A stretch of DNA of 64,000 bases, from contig CAVPGJ010000001.1 of the NCBI GenBank assembly GCA_963704005.1, positions 310,001 through 374,000 of the forward strand, written 5' to 3'. The notes under the pieces are model-generated. The model was not told where the DNA came from and did no database searches. It saw only the letters and a program-made list of their open reading frames with translations. The position numbers and the translations under genes are program-made. This DNA comes from AC-32 sp963704005 (GTDB taxonomy: Bacteria; Actinomycetota; Thermoleophilia; Gaiellales; Gaiellaceae). Below, in pieces: positions 1 to 8,884 of the stretch. Each line of letters begins with the position of its first letter. Within the stretch, counting starts at the first letter, position 1.

Positions 1-436
1 TCAGCGCCGGCTTGACGCGCAGGATGAACGAGCGCATCGCGCGGTTCTCGGGCTCCGACATCGGCCTCGGCCCCGAGTAGTAGCCGTCCCAGGGCCGGCC
101 GTTGTGCACCCACGCGACCGGCCAGTTGCGGTTCAGGTCGACGCCGTGCGCGTTCTGCCGTGTGCCGGCCGCGACGCCGTCGGGGTTCAGCTCGGGGACG
201 AGCCAGAGGTGCACGCCGGCCGGCAGCGGCATCGTCCGCAGCCGCCGGATCACTGCGAGCCCGGCCGTCTCGTTGCCGTGGATGACGCCGACGACGAGCG
301 TCACCGGCGCCGAAGGGTCGCCGCGCTCGTAGGCGACGATCGCCCGGCCCTTGACCGAGTGGCCGACGACCGTCTGCGGGCTCGCCGCCGCCACGCCGGT
401 CGCGACAAGCGCCGCGAGGATCAGCCCGCGCAGCAC
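1..436 (-). CDS. M14-family zinc carboxypeptidase (3' part missing)
   Basis: Secreted or surface zinc peptidase of the M14 (carboxypeptidase / murein-peptide amidase) family, running off the left edge of the window. The first 145 codons are visible. A GTG start at 436 gives a short hydrophobic leader (LRGLILAALVATGVAAA). It is followed by the zinc motif HGNE near residue 60, ELNPDG near 88 and the substrate-binding DLNRNWP near 105. These are the hallmark M14 motifs; the C-terminal zinc histidine and catalytic Glu lie outside the window. The start overlaps the stop of the upstream propeller gene by 16 nt, so translation is probably coupled and the gene belongs to the sigma-factor operon. Family assignment is secure. 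The substrate (peptidoglycan peptide or protein) is not known. Confidence 0.88.
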   Translation of the reverse strand, partial: MLRGLILAALVATGVAAASPQTVVGHSVKGRAIVAYERGDPSAPVTLVVGVIHGNETAGLAVIRRLRTMPLPAGVHLWLVPELNPDGVAAGTRQNAHGVDLNRNWPVAWVHNGRPWDGYYSGPRPMSEPENRAMRSFILRVKPAL

Positions 437-1347
437 CAGCCCTCGATGCGCGGGAAGCCGCCGAACTGAGACGAGATCCGCGATACCCCGACGATATGTC
501 TCGGCGGTCCCGGCCGGACGAACACCCACTGGTCGGCCGTCGGCCAGGTCACGAGCAGCCAGCGTCCATTGGGTGAGCGTACGGCCTGCCCGAAGCTGCC
601 GGTGCCGCGGAAGACGACGCGGCCGTGGCTGACGACCTCGCTCAGGCCCGCGCGGCGGCGGATCACCGGCCTCGCCGGGCGGGGCGTCGTGTGCCGGAAC
701 GATCCCGACGTGACGTCGTACGCGACGAGGCGGTGCCCGTTCGAGTAGACGATCACGCGCCCCGGCAGCCAGATCGGCGGGACCGCGGCCGCCGGGCCGA
801 TCGTGCGGTCGCCGGTGCCGTCGCCGGCCACGACGTGGAGCTTCCCGCCCGCGAGGTAGGCGATCCGCGTGTCGGCGCGCGTTCCCGTCCACGCGCGGGA
901 AGCGCGGCGAGCGGCGCGGCAGCGTCCAGCGCACGTTGCCCTTCGGGTCGAGCGCGACCAGCTCGTTCGTCGCGGGTCGCAGCGACGAAGAGGCCGTGCG
1001 GCGACCACGCTGCGTCCAGGTAGGAGCCGAGCCGCCGGCGCGAGCCGTCCTGGTTGACGATCCAGGTCCCGCCGGAGCCGGAGACAAGCAAGCGGCCGGG
1101 CGCCGGGAGCGAGGAGAGCTCCGTCTGGGCGTGCTGGACGCCGACGGCCTTCCGCAGCGAGTGGACGACCGAGCGCCCGGGCGGGCTCAGCACCGCGGCG
1201 ACCGCGGCCGCGACGAGCGCGCCGGCGACGAGCGGCCGCGCGTGCCGTCGCGGCCAGGCGACCGGCTCGCGCTCGGCGTAGGCGCGGCGGACGACCGCCC
1301 AGGCGCGGTCCTCGGCGGCGCGCTCGTCCAGGCGCCTCGAACTTCAC
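421..1347 (-). CDS. Membrane-anchored beta-propeller protein next to ECF sigma factor (three +1 frameshifts)
   Basis: About 307 residues once three extra bases are ignored (near 1325, 975 and 905); the corrected length is exactly divisible by three. A GTG start at 1347 overlaps the sigma-factor stop as GTGA. The N-terminus is a short charged cytoplasmic stretch (ERAAEDRAWAVVRRAY), then a transmembrane helix (LVAGALVAAAVAAVLS, about residues 37-52). An outer domain with WD40/TolB-like blades follows (AAWSPHGLFVAA, GTRADTRIAYLAGGKL, VRSPNGRWLLVTW). Proteins of this build commonly sit downstream of ECF sigma genes in actinobacteria, and an anti-sigma or sensor role is a fair inference. No zinc-finger anti-sigma motif is visible. 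The frame breaks look like sequence errors. Confidence 0.7.
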   Translation of the reverse strand: MKFEAPGRARRRGPRLGGRPPRLRRARAGRLAATARAAARRRRARRGRGRRGAEPARALGRPLAAEGRRRPARPDGALLAPGARPLACLRLRRDLDRQPGRLAPAARLLPGRSVVAARPLRRCDPRRTSWSRSTRRATCAGRCRAARRASRAWTGTRADTRIAYLAGGKLHVVAGDGTGDRTIGPAAAVPPIWLPGRVIVYSNGHRLVAYDVTSGSFRHTTPRPARPVIRRRAGLSEVVSHGRVVFRGTGSFGQAVRSPNGRWLLVTWPTADQWVFVRPGPPRHIVGVSRISSQFGGFPRIEGWCCAG

Positions 1348-1855
1348 TGCAGCCGCTCCTTCAGCGAATCGAGCCCGCGGCGCAGGCGCGAGTTGACCGT
1401 CCCGCGCGGCAGCTCGAGCAGCTCGGCGATCTCGCCCGGCGTGTACTCGAGCAGGTAGCGCAGGACGATCACGGCGCGGTGCTCCGGCGAGAGGCGGCCG
1501 AGCTCGCGCAGCAGCTCGTCGTCGCGCTCGGGCCGCTCGGGCGCTGGAGTGTCGACCGCCTCCGCCTCGGGCCGCAGCGCGCGGGCGCGGGCCCAGTCGA
1601 TCGCGCGGTTGACGACGATCCGGTGCAGCCACGGCCCGAACGGGCGCCGCCGGTCGAAGCGGTCGAGCGCCCGGACGGCGGCGAGGAACGCCTTCCTGCG
1701 CGATGTCCTCGGCAGCGGCCGCGTCGCGAACGACCAGGTAGGCCGCGCGGTAGGCGCGGCCCCCAGTGCGCGCGGAAGAGCGCCTCGAAGTCCGATTGAG
1801 AGCCTGCCTGGGCCCGCCGCACCCAGGCCCGCTCGTCGCGGCCGGAGCCCGCCAT
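1344..1855 (-). CDS. ECF-family RNA polymerase sigma factor (two +1 frameshifts)
   Basis: Sigma-70 family, extracytoplasmic function type; it directs RNA polymerase to a small regulon. After dropping extra bases near 1760 and 1690 the protein is 169 residues, the usual ECF size. Region 2 reads DFEALFRAHWGRAYRAAYLV followed by EDIAQEAFLAAVRALDRFD. Region 4 has SPEHRAVIVLRYLLEYTPGE and then a helix-turn-helix (IAELLELPRGTVNSRLRRG). The ATG at 1855 is the first start before region 2. The downstream propeller gene overlaps the stop by 4 nt, so the pair is one transcription unit. An inverted repeat (GTCCAT / ATGGAC) lies in the 110-nt gap to the divergent gene and could be part of a promoter or operator. 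Confidence 0.88.
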
Positions 1856-1965
1856 GGCGTGCCGACTATACGGCGGCGCTTGTGTAGGAGGTCCATCGCG
1901 GCCAATACGGATGGACCCCTTCCCGAGGTCCAGGCGTAGTACGGGCGTCGGCCAAAGGAGGAGCG

Positions 1966-2779
1966 ATGAGACGGGCACTGGCGGTGGCGGCGATCCTCGG
2001 CTCGGTAGGCGCCGGGGTGGCGGCAGCGGACGGTGGCGGACCGGCACCGGGGCTGGATTTTGGGAACGGGATCGTCATCCCGGGCGAGCATCGGGACGTC
2101 GCGCTCACCGACGGGCGCACGACGTTGCTGGAATCGATCGTCATCCCGAGCGGAAGGGTGGAACGGACGCGGTACCTGAAGGGCTCCCTCGGCATCCCGC
2201 TCGTCTCCTACAGCGGCCAGACCGGCGGGCTTGCGCGGGACGACTCCCGGCTCGTCCTAGCTACCTGGCCCGGCGGCCAGTCCGCGACGCGGTTCGTGGC
2301 CGTCGATCCGTTCGACTTCAGTGTCCAGGCGCGCGTGAAGCTGCGCGGGCGCTTCGCCTTCGACGCGCTCTCGCCGGACGGATCGCTGATGTACGTGATC
2401 CAGTACCTGGGCAACCCCGGCGCGGTCGCTCAGACCTACGCCGTCCGCGTCGTTCGACTGGCGCACGCGGAAACTCCTTCCCGGCGCGATCGTCGACAGG
2501 CGCGAGCCCGACGAGAAGATGACCGGCCTCCCGATGAGGCGGGTCGGGACGCCGACCGGCTGGGCCTACACGCTCTACTCTCGCCAGGGCAAGCGGCCGT
2601 TCGTGCACGCGCTCGACACGGTCCGCAGGCGAGCCTTCTGCGTCGACCTTCCGTGGGGCAATTCGGCCAGCTGGATCTCGAGGATCAAGATGCGTGTCCG
2701 CGGCGGCATGCTCGAGCTGCGTCGCGACGGCCACACGATCGCCCGAATGGATCGGAAGACGCTCGAAGTGACGCGTTAG
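1966..2779 (+). CDS. Secreted protein with propeller-like repeats, unknown function (one +1 frameshift)
   Basis: About 270 residues after removing one extra base near 2452; the corrected length is divisible by three. The ATG at 1966 is preceded by a perfect ribosome site (AAAGGAGG). A signal peptide is clear (MRRALAVAAILGSVGAGVAA). The body has repeated strand patterns such as LSPDGSLMYVIQYL and RFVAVDPFDFSVQARVKL, reminiscent of YncE/WD40-type propellers, but I do not recognise a named family. It is transcribed divergently from the sigma-factor operon and may be one of its targets; this is inference only. The tail (IARMDRKTLEVTR) ends normally and is followed by a hairpin. Confidence 0.6.
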
Positions 2780-2802
2780 ACGCCGCGTCCGCCGCCGGTT
2801 TA

Positions 2803-2821
2803 CCGCCCGGCTACCGGGCGG
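2803..2821 (+). terminator. GC-rich hairpin behind the secreted protein gene
   Basis: A perfect 8-bp stem (CCGCCCGG / CCGGGCGG) with a 3-nt loop lies 24 nt after the stop codon. It has no U-tract, as is common for hairpins in such GC-rich genomes, so termination is likely but not proven. Confidence 0.45.
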
Positions 2822-2881
2822 CTACTCGGCTGTTCCGGCCGTGCCGTCTTCTGGTCGAGACATTCGACCGAGGAGCGCGAC

Positions 2882-4072
2882 ATGGATCCCAGCCGACGAG
2901 AACGACGACGAACGAGCGGCATCTCCGCCGCTCTCTTCCTCTGCCTGTTCGCGGCGCAGGCGGCGGTGATCGCGCTCTCGCCCGTGCTCGCGAGCGTGGC
3001 GGCCGACCTCCACGTCTCGACCGCGGCCGCCGGACAGCTGCGGACGGCCTCGGGCCTCGCCGCCGGCCTGACCGCCCTCGCTTTCGGCCGAATCGCGGCA
3101 CGGATCGGCCTGCGCACCGCGCTCCTCGCCGGTGCCGGGCTCCTCGCTCTGGCCTCCCTGGCGAGCGCCGCCGCGCCCACCTTTGTCCTGCTCGCCTGCG
3201 TGCAGCTGCTCGTGGGCATGGCCGTTGCCCTCCTCATCGCGGGCGGGACGACGGCCGTGGCGGAATGGGCTCCGTCCGAGCGGCGCTCGCGCATTCTCGC
3301 GCGGGTGATGGTCGGCCCGCCCGCCGCCTGGATCGTCGGGATGCCGCTGAGCGGCCGGCTCGGCGCGGTTAGCTGGCGCCTCGCCTGGGTCGGGCTTCCG
3401 CTCGCGGCGTCCCTGCTCGCCGCCGGGGCGCTGGCGCTGCGCGCCCCAGTCGGCGAGGCTCCGCCCCGGCGCGGCGGGCTCCGCGAGGCCCTGAGCGACG
3501 GCGCGGTGGCGGGCTGGCTGGCCGGCGAGCTGCTCGCGAGCTCGGCCTGGCTCGGGACGCTCGTCTACTCGGGCGCGCTGTTCGTGGAGTCGTACGGCAC
3601 CTCGCCCGGAACGGTGGGCCTGATCCTCGCGGCGGGCGCGGGCGCCTACGTCGTGGGCACCCTTGTCGCCCGGAGAGCCGTCGAGCGGGATGCGCGGGGT
3701 GTCATTCTCCGGACGGGGCCGGCGCTGGCCGGCGCGGTCGTGCTCTTCGGCGCCCTCCGGCCCGGAGCGCTCGTGAGCGGAGGGCTCTTCGCCACCGCCG
3801 CCGCGATCGCCGGGGCGCGCATCCTGGCCGGTAACGCCGCGGGGCTCGCGGCGGCGCCGGAGCTGCGTGTCGGCGCGGTGAGCGCACGGGCGGCGGCGCA
3901 GCAGTTCGGCTACTTCGTCGGCCCGGCGGTCGCGGGCGCCGCCCTGGCCGTGGGAGGCTACGCCGGCGTCGGCCTCGCCTCGGGGGCGCTGCTGCTCCTG
4001 GCCACCGCGGCGCCGCTCGTCCAGACGCACCGGACGCTTCCGCTCCTCCGGGCCCGGCTCATGCGGGCCTGA
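2882..4072 (+). CDS. MFS transporter
   Basis: A 396-residue membrane protein with about twelve hydrophobic segments, the size of the major facilitator superfamily. The ATG at 2882 has GAGGAG 7 nt upstream. The first half carries the usual short basic loop between helices 2 and 3 (FGRIAARIGLRTALLAGAG), matching the MFS motif-A position. The second half repeats the pattern after a basic central loop (RRGGLREALSDG). Overall it looks like the drug/arabinose-efflux branch (Bcr/AraJ-like), but the substrate cannot be told. It is convergent with the next gene and their 3' ends overlap by 14 nt, so no separate terminator fits between them. Confidence 0.87.
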   Translation: MDPSRRERRRTSGISAALFLCLFAAQAAVIALSPVLASVAADLHVSTAAAGQLRTASGLAAGLTALAFGRIAARIGLRTALLAGAGLLALASLASAAAPTFVLLACVQLLVGMAVALLIAGGTTAVAEWAPSERRSRILARVMVGPPAAWIVGMPLSGRLGAVSWRLAWVGLPLAASLLAAGALALRAPVGEAPPRRGGLREALSDGAVAGWLAGELLASSAWLGTLVYSGALFVESYGTSPGTVGLILAAGAGAYVVGTLVARRAVERDARGVILRTGPALAGAVVLFGALRPGALVSGGLFATAAAIAGARILAGNAAGLAAAPELRVGAVSARAAAQQFGYFVGPAVAGAALAVGGYAGVGLASGALLLLATAAPLVQTHRTLPLLRARLMRA

Positions 4073-6173
4073 GCGCGGCCAGCCGCCACTCGCCGGGAAC
4101 CCCGTCGAGCTCGTGCGTGCCGCGATCGTCGAACTCGAGCCCCGACCCTGCGACGAGGTCTCGGACCGTGTGCGACACGAGCACCTCGCCGGGGCCCGCC
4201 CTGCTCGCGACCCGGGCGCCGATGTGGACGGCGATGCCCCGAACCCCGCCGTTCGCGAGCTCGACCTCTCCGGTGTGGAGCCCGGCGCGGACCTCGAGGC
4301 CGAGCGCGCGGACCCCCTGGACGATCGCGCCGGCGCAGCGGATCGCGCGGGCCGGCCCGTCGAAGGTCGCGAAGACGCCGTCGCCGGCGGTGTCGACCTC
4401 GCGGCCGCGGTAACGCGCAAGCTGTCCGCGGACGAGTGCGTGGTAGCGGTCGAGGAGCTCCCGCCAGGCGCGGTCGCCGAGCTCGGCCGCCTTCGCTGTC
4501 GAGCCGACGAGGTCGGTGAACAGAATCGTGGCCAGGACGCGGTCGAGGTCGGTCTCGTCGCGGACGTCGTGGACGAACAGCTCGAGCTCGTCGAGCAGCG
4601 CGTCCTGGTCGCCCTCCCAGGGCAGGTGGTCCGAGCCGGGCAGGAGGACGAGCTTCGCTCCCGGGATGCGCTCCGCCATCCACGTGCTCCCGTCGCGGTA
4701 CGGCTGGAACTCCCCGGCCCGGTGCAGGACGAGCGTCGGCACGTGGATCGCGGAGAGGACGTGGCGGACGTCGATCGCGTTGTTCATCAGACGGAGGGCG
4801 CGGATCGCCCCGGGGCCCCCGCCCCGTGCGACATACGACGCGTACCAGCGGAGCGTCGCCTCGTCGCGCGCAGCCGAGGGCGCCACTCGTCCGAGCCACT
4901 CGAGCGCCGTCGCCCGCGCCCAGTCGCCGTGCTCGGCGATCGCGATCCGCCGGTTCACCTGCTCCTCCGGCTCGCCGATCGGGTAGTCGGGCGCCCACAG
5001 CCGCCGGGCGAAGCCGCTGATCAGGCCGAGCGCGAGGGTGCGCTCGGGGTAGGTCGAGGCGAACAGCATCGACATCGCGCAGCCCTCCGAGACACCGAGG
5101 ACGACCGCGCGCTCGGAGCCTGCCTCGTCCATCACGGCGCGGACGTCGTCCATCCGCGTCTCCAGGTCGGGCAGCCGGTCCGGCGAGACGCGGTCGGAGA
5201 GCCCCGTGCCCCGCTTGTCGAACAGGATCAGCCGGCCTATCGAGGCGAGCCGCCGGTAGAAGTGGGCGATCCTCGGGTATTCCCATCCGGGCTGGAAGCT
5301 GCAGATCCAGCCGTGGACAAGGACGAGGTCGAGCGGGCCTTCGCCGATCACCTGGTAGGCGACGCTGACGTCGCCGCTCCTCGCGTGGCGCACCTCGGGC
5401 TGCGCAGCCGGGACCGTGACGGCCGGCACCGCGCTCGGAGCGAGCTGCGGGTCCTGGCGCAGGATTCGGCTCTCGAGGTCCCTCAGGCCGGGCGAGGGCT
5501 CGATTCCGAGCTCGTCCGCGAGCAGGCGGCGGTAGTCGCGGTAGGCGGCGAGCGCCTCGGCCTGGCGCCCGGAGCGGTAGAGCGCGACCAGGAGCTGCCG
5601 GCGGAGCCGCTCCCGCAACGGGTGGCGCTCGATGAGCCCCTCGAGCTCGGCGGTCACCTCGGCGTGGCGGCCGAGGGCGAGGTCGGCCTCGACGCGGTCC
5701 TCCAGTGCCGCGAGGCGTAGCTCTTCGATACGCGCGGACTCGCCGCGCGCGAACGGCTCGTCGAACTCGGCCAGCGCAGAGCCGCGCCACAGCGAGAGCG
5801 CCTCGCGCAGCCGCCGGACCGCGATCTCGGGGTCGTTCTCCGCGAGCGAGCGCCGACCCTCGGCCGCGAGCGCCTCGAACTGTTCCAGGTCGAGCTCGCC
5901 GGGCTCGACGCGGAGCATGTAGCTCGCGCCGCTGGTCTTGAGCCGTTCCTCCGGCAGTGCCTTCCGCAGGCGCGAGATATAGACCTGGATCATCTTGGCG
6001 GCAGTCTCCGGGACCTCCTCGCCCCAGAGGTCGTCCACGATCCGGGTCACGGCGACCGAGTGGTTCGCCTCGAGCAAGAGCAGGGCGAGGAGCGCACGCT
6101 GCTTGCCGCCGGGAAGCGGGAGCGGTCCGCGGTCGCCGCCCACTTCGAGCGGGCCCAGGATCCGGAACACCAT
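4059..6173 (-). CDS. BTAD regulator fused to alpha/beta hydrolase and class III adenylate cyclase
   Basis: A 704-residue three-part protein. Residues 1-245 are an OmpR-type winged helix plus bacterial transcriptional activation domain, as in SARP regulators (ILGPLEVGG, KQRALLALLLL, MIQVYISRLRKAL, LAAYRDYRRLLADELGIEP). Residues about 270-520 form an alpha/beta hydrolase with nucleophile elbow GVSEG and a late GSDHLPW histidine. Residues about 540-700 are a class III cyclase catalytic domain (ILFTDLVGST with the metal Asp, DTAGDGVFATF, GLHTGEVE). The hydrolase-cyclase pair is known from mycobacterial Rv1900c-type proteins; the extra BTAD front end makes it a possible one-protein sensor, cAMP source and transcription factor. 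It is last in an operon behind ridA and the ligase, with a 9-nt gap. Confidence 0.87.
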   Translation of the reverse strand: MVFRILGPLEVGGDRGPLPLPGGKQRALLALLLLEANHSVAVTRIVDDLWGEEVPETAAKMIQVYISRLRKALPEERLKTSGASYMLRVEPGELDLEQFEALAAEGRRSLAENDPEIAVRRLREALSLWRGSALAEFDEPFARGESARIEELRLAALEDRVEADLALGRHAEVTAELEGLIERHPLRERLRRQLLVALYRSGRQAEALAAYRDYRRLLADELGIEPSPGLRDLESRILRQDPQLAPSAVPAVTVPAAQPEVRHARSGDVSVAYQVIGEGPLDLVLVHGWICSFQPGWEYPRIAHFYRRLASIGRLILFDKRGTGLSDRVSPDRLPDLETRMDDVRAVMDEAGSERAVVLGVSEGCAMSMLFASTYPERTLALGLISGFARRLWAPDYPIGEPEEQVNRRIAIAEHGDWARATALEWLGRVAPSAARDEATLRWYASYVARGGGPGAIRALRLMNNAIDVRHVLSAIHVPTLVLHRAGEFQPYRDGSTWMAERIPGAKLVLLPGSDHLPWEGDQDALLDELELFVHDVRDETDLDRVLATILFTDLVGSTAKAAELGDRAWRELLDRYHALVRGQLARYRGREVDTAGDGVFATFDGPARAIRCAGAIVQGVRALGLEVRAGLHTGEVELANGGVRGIAVHIGARVASRAGPGEVLVSHTVRDLVAGSGLEFDDRGTHELDGVPGEWRLAALRPA

Positions 6174-6182
6174 CGTCGCGGG

Positions 6183-7382
6183 CTAGGCGGGAACCGAGGC
6201 CGGCTCGGTCGCGTCGGCGATTGCGCGGACGACCTCGGCGATGTCGCGCTTCGCGTGCCAGACCTTGCGCTGGCGGTCGGCGCCGTTGCCCTTGCGCAGG
6301 ATCTCGGAGATGCCCTCGAGCTCGCGCTCGCAGCCGAGCTCGCGCGCGTGGGGCTCGAGCTCGGCCAGCGTCCGCCGGACGAGCTGCGCCACCGGCACGC
6401 GGTTGCGCCGGCCGGTGGCGAGGTCCATCACCGGCGCCTCGAGGCCGTAGCGCGCGGCCAGCCACTTGTTCTCGGTGGTCAGGATCCGGTGGTAGGACGG
6501 AATCTCCGCGCCGACGGCGTGCCGCTCGGAGTAGAGCTTGACCAGGCACTGGCAGTAGGCAGCGAGCGCGACCGCGTCCTCGACCCGCGTGACGGCGTCG
6601 CAGACGCGGATCTCGATCGTGCCGAAACGCGGGTGCGGGCGGATGTCCCACCAGATGTGCGTGTAGTCCGCGATGCAGCCCGTCTTCTCGAGCTGGCCGA
6701 CGACCTCGGCGTAGTCCGCGTAGTCGCGGAAGCGCGGCGGCGGGCCCGAGCGCGGGAAGGCGGCGAAGACCATCTGCCGGCTCGAGGCGAGGCCGGTCGC
6801 CTGGCCGCGCCAGAACGGCGAGTTGGCCGAGAGGGCGAGCAGTTGCGACAGGTGTGCGAGCAGCCCGTTCACGACCTGGATCGCCCGCTCGGGGTCGTCG
6901 ACGGCGACGTGGATGTGCAGCCCGAAGATCAGCTCACGCCGGGCGACGTACTGGAGCTGGTCGACCAGGTACCGGTAGCGGTCGCGCGCCGTGATCCGCT
7001 GCCGCTCGAAGAGGCTGAACGGGTGCGTGCCGGCCGAGCCCACGCGCATCCCGCGCTCTGATGCGATCCCGGTCACGAAGGCGCGCAGCTTGCGCAGCTC
7101 CGCCTCGACCTCGGCCGGCGACCGGCAGACCGGCGTCGCGATCTCGAGCACGGACTGCATCAGCTCGGCGTTCACCTGAGGCTCGAGCTCGTGCCCGGCG
7201 GTCGCGGCGAGGACAGCCTCGACGTGCTGGACGAGGTCCAGCGTCTTGCCGTCGAGCAGCATGTACTCCTCCTCGACCCCGAGCGTGTACGGGTCGCCGG
7301 TGCCAAAGTTGTGATCGAGCACGCTGCCTCCCTCGGCGAAGCTCGAGCCCATGATCGTCGGCGGGAAGATCTGTCTTGTCAC
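6183..7382 (-). CDS. Carboxylate-amine ligase, glutamate-cysteine ligase family 2 (YbdK-like)
   Basis: About 399 residues. Family GCS2 enzymes make gamma-glutamyl bonds using ATP. Visible signatures are TLGVEEEYMLLD near the N-terminus, GLHIHVAVDD, THIWWDIRPHPRFGTIEIRV and the late TTENKWLAARYG. The GTG at 7382 is chosen because it overlaps the RidA stop as GTGA and has GAGGCGG about 10 nt upstream; the internal ATG at 7352 has no ribosome site but would fit the family N-terminus equally well. In actinobacteria the family includes EgtA-like and YbdK-like members, and no ergothioneine partner genes are nearby. It sits between ridA and the BTAD-cyclase gene, an unusual company. Confidence 0.85.
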   Translation of the reverse strand: MTRQIFPPTIMGSSFAEGGSVLDHNFGTGDPYTLGVEEEYMLLDGKTLDLVQHVEAVLAATAGHELEPQVNAELMQSVLEIATPVCRSPAEVEAELRKLRAFVTGIASERGMRVGSAGTHPFSLFERQRITARDRYRYLVDQLQYVARRELIFGLHIHVAVDDPERAIQVVNGLLAHLSQLLALSANSPFWRGQATGLASSRQMVFAAFPRSGPPPRFRDYADYAEVVGQLEKTGCIADYTHIWWDIRPHPRFGTIEIRVCDAVTRVEDAVALAAYCQCLVKLYSERHAVGAEIPSYHRILTTENKWLAARYGLEAPVMDLATGRRNRVPVAQLVRRTLAELEPHARELGCERELEGISEILRKGNGADRQRKVWHAKRDIAEVVRAIADATEPASVPA

Positions 7383-7762
7383 GTCACTACCGCCTCGAGC
7401 TCGATCTCCAGCAGCCAGCGCGGGTCGAGCAGCGCGGCCACCACATAGCTCGTGTTCACCGGCCGCACGTCCTTGAAGACCTCGCCGTGGGCGCGCGCGA
7501 TCTCGGGGAAGTCGTCCGCGCGCGTGAGCATGATCCGCGTGCGCACGACGTCCGCGGCCGAGGCGCCGACCTGCTCGAGCGCGGCCAGGGCGATCGCGAG
7601 GCAGCGGTGCGTCTGGCCGAAGGGGTCGGGCGGCGGGTCGGCGTCGTCCGGCATGATCGGCGCCGTGCCGGCGACGAAGGCGTGCTGCCCGACGCGGACG
7701 ACCCGCGAGTAGCCGGCGGCCTCGGCGAAGGGCGAGACGGCCGGAACGAGCTGCCTTTCCAT
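7379..7762 (-). CDS. RidA-family (YjgF/YER057c/UK114) protein
   Basis: A 127-residue small cytosolic protein. RidA members hydrolyse reactive enamine/imine intermediates, such as 2-aminoacrylate. Visible family features are SRVVRVGQHAFVAGTAP, FGQTHRCLAIALAALEQVGA and the characteristic end VNTSYVVAALLDPRWLLEIE. In place of the canonical RidA arginine segment (typically near residue 105) there is a VRPVNTSY stretch, so it may belong to an Rid subfamily rather than canonical RidA. The ATG at 7762 is the first start. It is the first gene of the three-gene minus-strand operon and its stop overlaps the next start. A 19-nt gap separates it from the divergent serine hydrolase, so the two promoters must be compact or overlapping. 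Confidence 0.82.
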   Translation of the reverse strand: MERQLVPAVSPFAEAAGYSRVVRVGQHAFVAGTAPIMPDDADPPPDPFGQTHRCLAIALAALEQVGASAADVVRTRIMLTRADDFPEIARAHGEVFKDVRPVNTSYVVAALLDPRWLLEIELEAVVT

Positions 7763-7781
7763 CCAACTAGTATCGCGCGCC

Positions 7782-8585
7782 GTGGACGCTCTTCGGCAGG
7801 TCGAGGGCTGGCCGGCCGAGACGGTGGCGGTCGGCGTCCTGCGCGACGGCGAGGAGGTCGCGGCGCACGGGCCGCGCGAGCGGGTCTTCCGGTGGGCCTC
7901 GATCACCAAGCCGGCAACCGCGCTCGCGACGCTGGTCGCAGCCGAGGAGGGCGTCGTCGACCTCGACCAGCCGGCCGGGCCGCCTGGCTCGACCCTCCGC
8001 CACCTGCTCGCCCACGCCTCTGGCCTGCCCTTCGAGGGACGGACCCCGATCGCCCAGCCGGGCCGGCGGCGGATCTACTCGAACGGCGGCTTCGAGGTGG
8101 CTGCGGAGACTGTCGCGGCCGCCGCGGAGATGCCCTTCGCCGACTACCTCGCCGCCGCCGTCCTGCAGCCGCTCGGGATGCACGCCTTGCTACGCGGCTC
8201 GCCCGCCGCCGGCCTCGATGGAACGCTTGACGACCTGCTCCGCCTCGGCGCCGAGCTCCAGCGGCCGAAGCTGATCGCCCCCGAGACCCTCGCCGAGGCG
8301 ACGAGCGTCCAGTTCCCCGGCCTCGACGGCGTCCTTCCGGACATCGGCCGGATGAGCCCGAACGACTGGGGCCTCGGCGTCGAGCTGCGCGACGAGAAGT
8401 CGCCGCACTGGACCGGATCGCGCAACTCGGCGCGCACGTTCGGCCACTTCGGCGGCAGCGGCACCTTCCTCTGGGTCGACCCCGAGCAAGGCGTGGCGCT
8501 CGCCTGCCTGACCGACCTGGACTTCGGCCCCTGGGCGCTCGAGGCCTGGCCGCGGCTCTCCGACGACGTTCTCATCGTTTTCTAA
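7782..8585 (+). CDS. Serine hydrolase of the beta-lactamase / class C family
   Basis: A 267-residue protein with the serine beta-lactamase-like fold. The nucleophile motif SxxK is SITK (about residue 45), the second motif YxN is YSN (about 105), and the third motif region reads GHFGGSGTFLW. Such proteins are often esterases, D-aminopeptidases or beta-lactamase-related hydrolases of unknown substrate. No signal peptide is seen, so it is likely cytosolic. A GTG at 7782 is the only start that fits the short divergent spacer, and the protein is complete without upstream extension. At 267 residues it is shorter than typical class C enzymes (about 350-400), with the region between motifs 2 and 3 trimmed. 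Confidence 0.84.
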   Translation: MDALRQVEGWPAETVAVGVLRDGEEVAAHGPRERVFRWASITKPATALATLVAAEEGVVDLDQPAGPPGSTLRHLLAHASGLPFEGRTPIAQPGRRRIYSNGGFEVAAETVAAAAEMPFADYLAAAVLQPLGMHALLRGSPAAGLDGTLDDLLRLGAELQRPKLIAPETLAEATSVQFPGLDGVLPDIGRMSPNDWGLGVELRDEKSPHWTGSRNSARTFGHFGGSGTFLWVDPEQGVALACLTDLDFGPWALEAWPRLSDDVLIVF

Positions 8586-8610
8586 GAATCGGCTTGGATA
8601 CTTGGGCCGC

Positions 8611-8880
8611 ATGGCTCGGCCCCCGGAAACGGAGACGCGCCTCGGGCCCGCGCGCCACCGGGCGGCCGTGGCGAAGCTCGTCCTCGCGGCAAGCGCGGCC
8701 TCGGTCTTCGTCGTCGCCGGCGTTCTCGCCCGCGTCGCCTACCCCGGCCACGCGAAGCGCGGCTCGCGCGACCTCTCGCCGCCGCCGCGCTTCGTCCACA
8801 TCGTCCGCCAGAACCAGCTCGAGGCGGGAATCCTGGCGCCGACCCAGGCTCCGCCCGTGGCCGTGTCCGGCTCCTCCTGA
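8611..8880 (+). CDS. Small single-pass membrane protein
   Basis: An 89-residue protein with a charged start (ETETRLGPARHRAAVAKL), one transmembrane helix (AASAASVFVVAGVLARVAY, about residues 30-50) and a proline-rich outer tail. No family recognised. ATG 8611 is preferred; a TTG lies 9 nt earlier. It ends 4 nt before the ferric-reductase-like gene and probably is translated with it, so a supporting role for that membrane electron-transfer protein is possible. Confidence 0.55.
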   Translation: MARPPETETRLGPARHRAAVAKLVLAASAASVFVVAGVLARVAYPGHAKRGSRDLSPPPRFVHIVRQNQLEAGILAPTQAPPVAVSGSS

Positions 8881-8884
8881 CCCC

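Noticed and set aside
7767..8183. Minus-strand frame opposite the serine hydrolase
   Set aside because: No recognisable motifs, and the plus strand carries all three catalytic motifs of the beta-lactamase fold.
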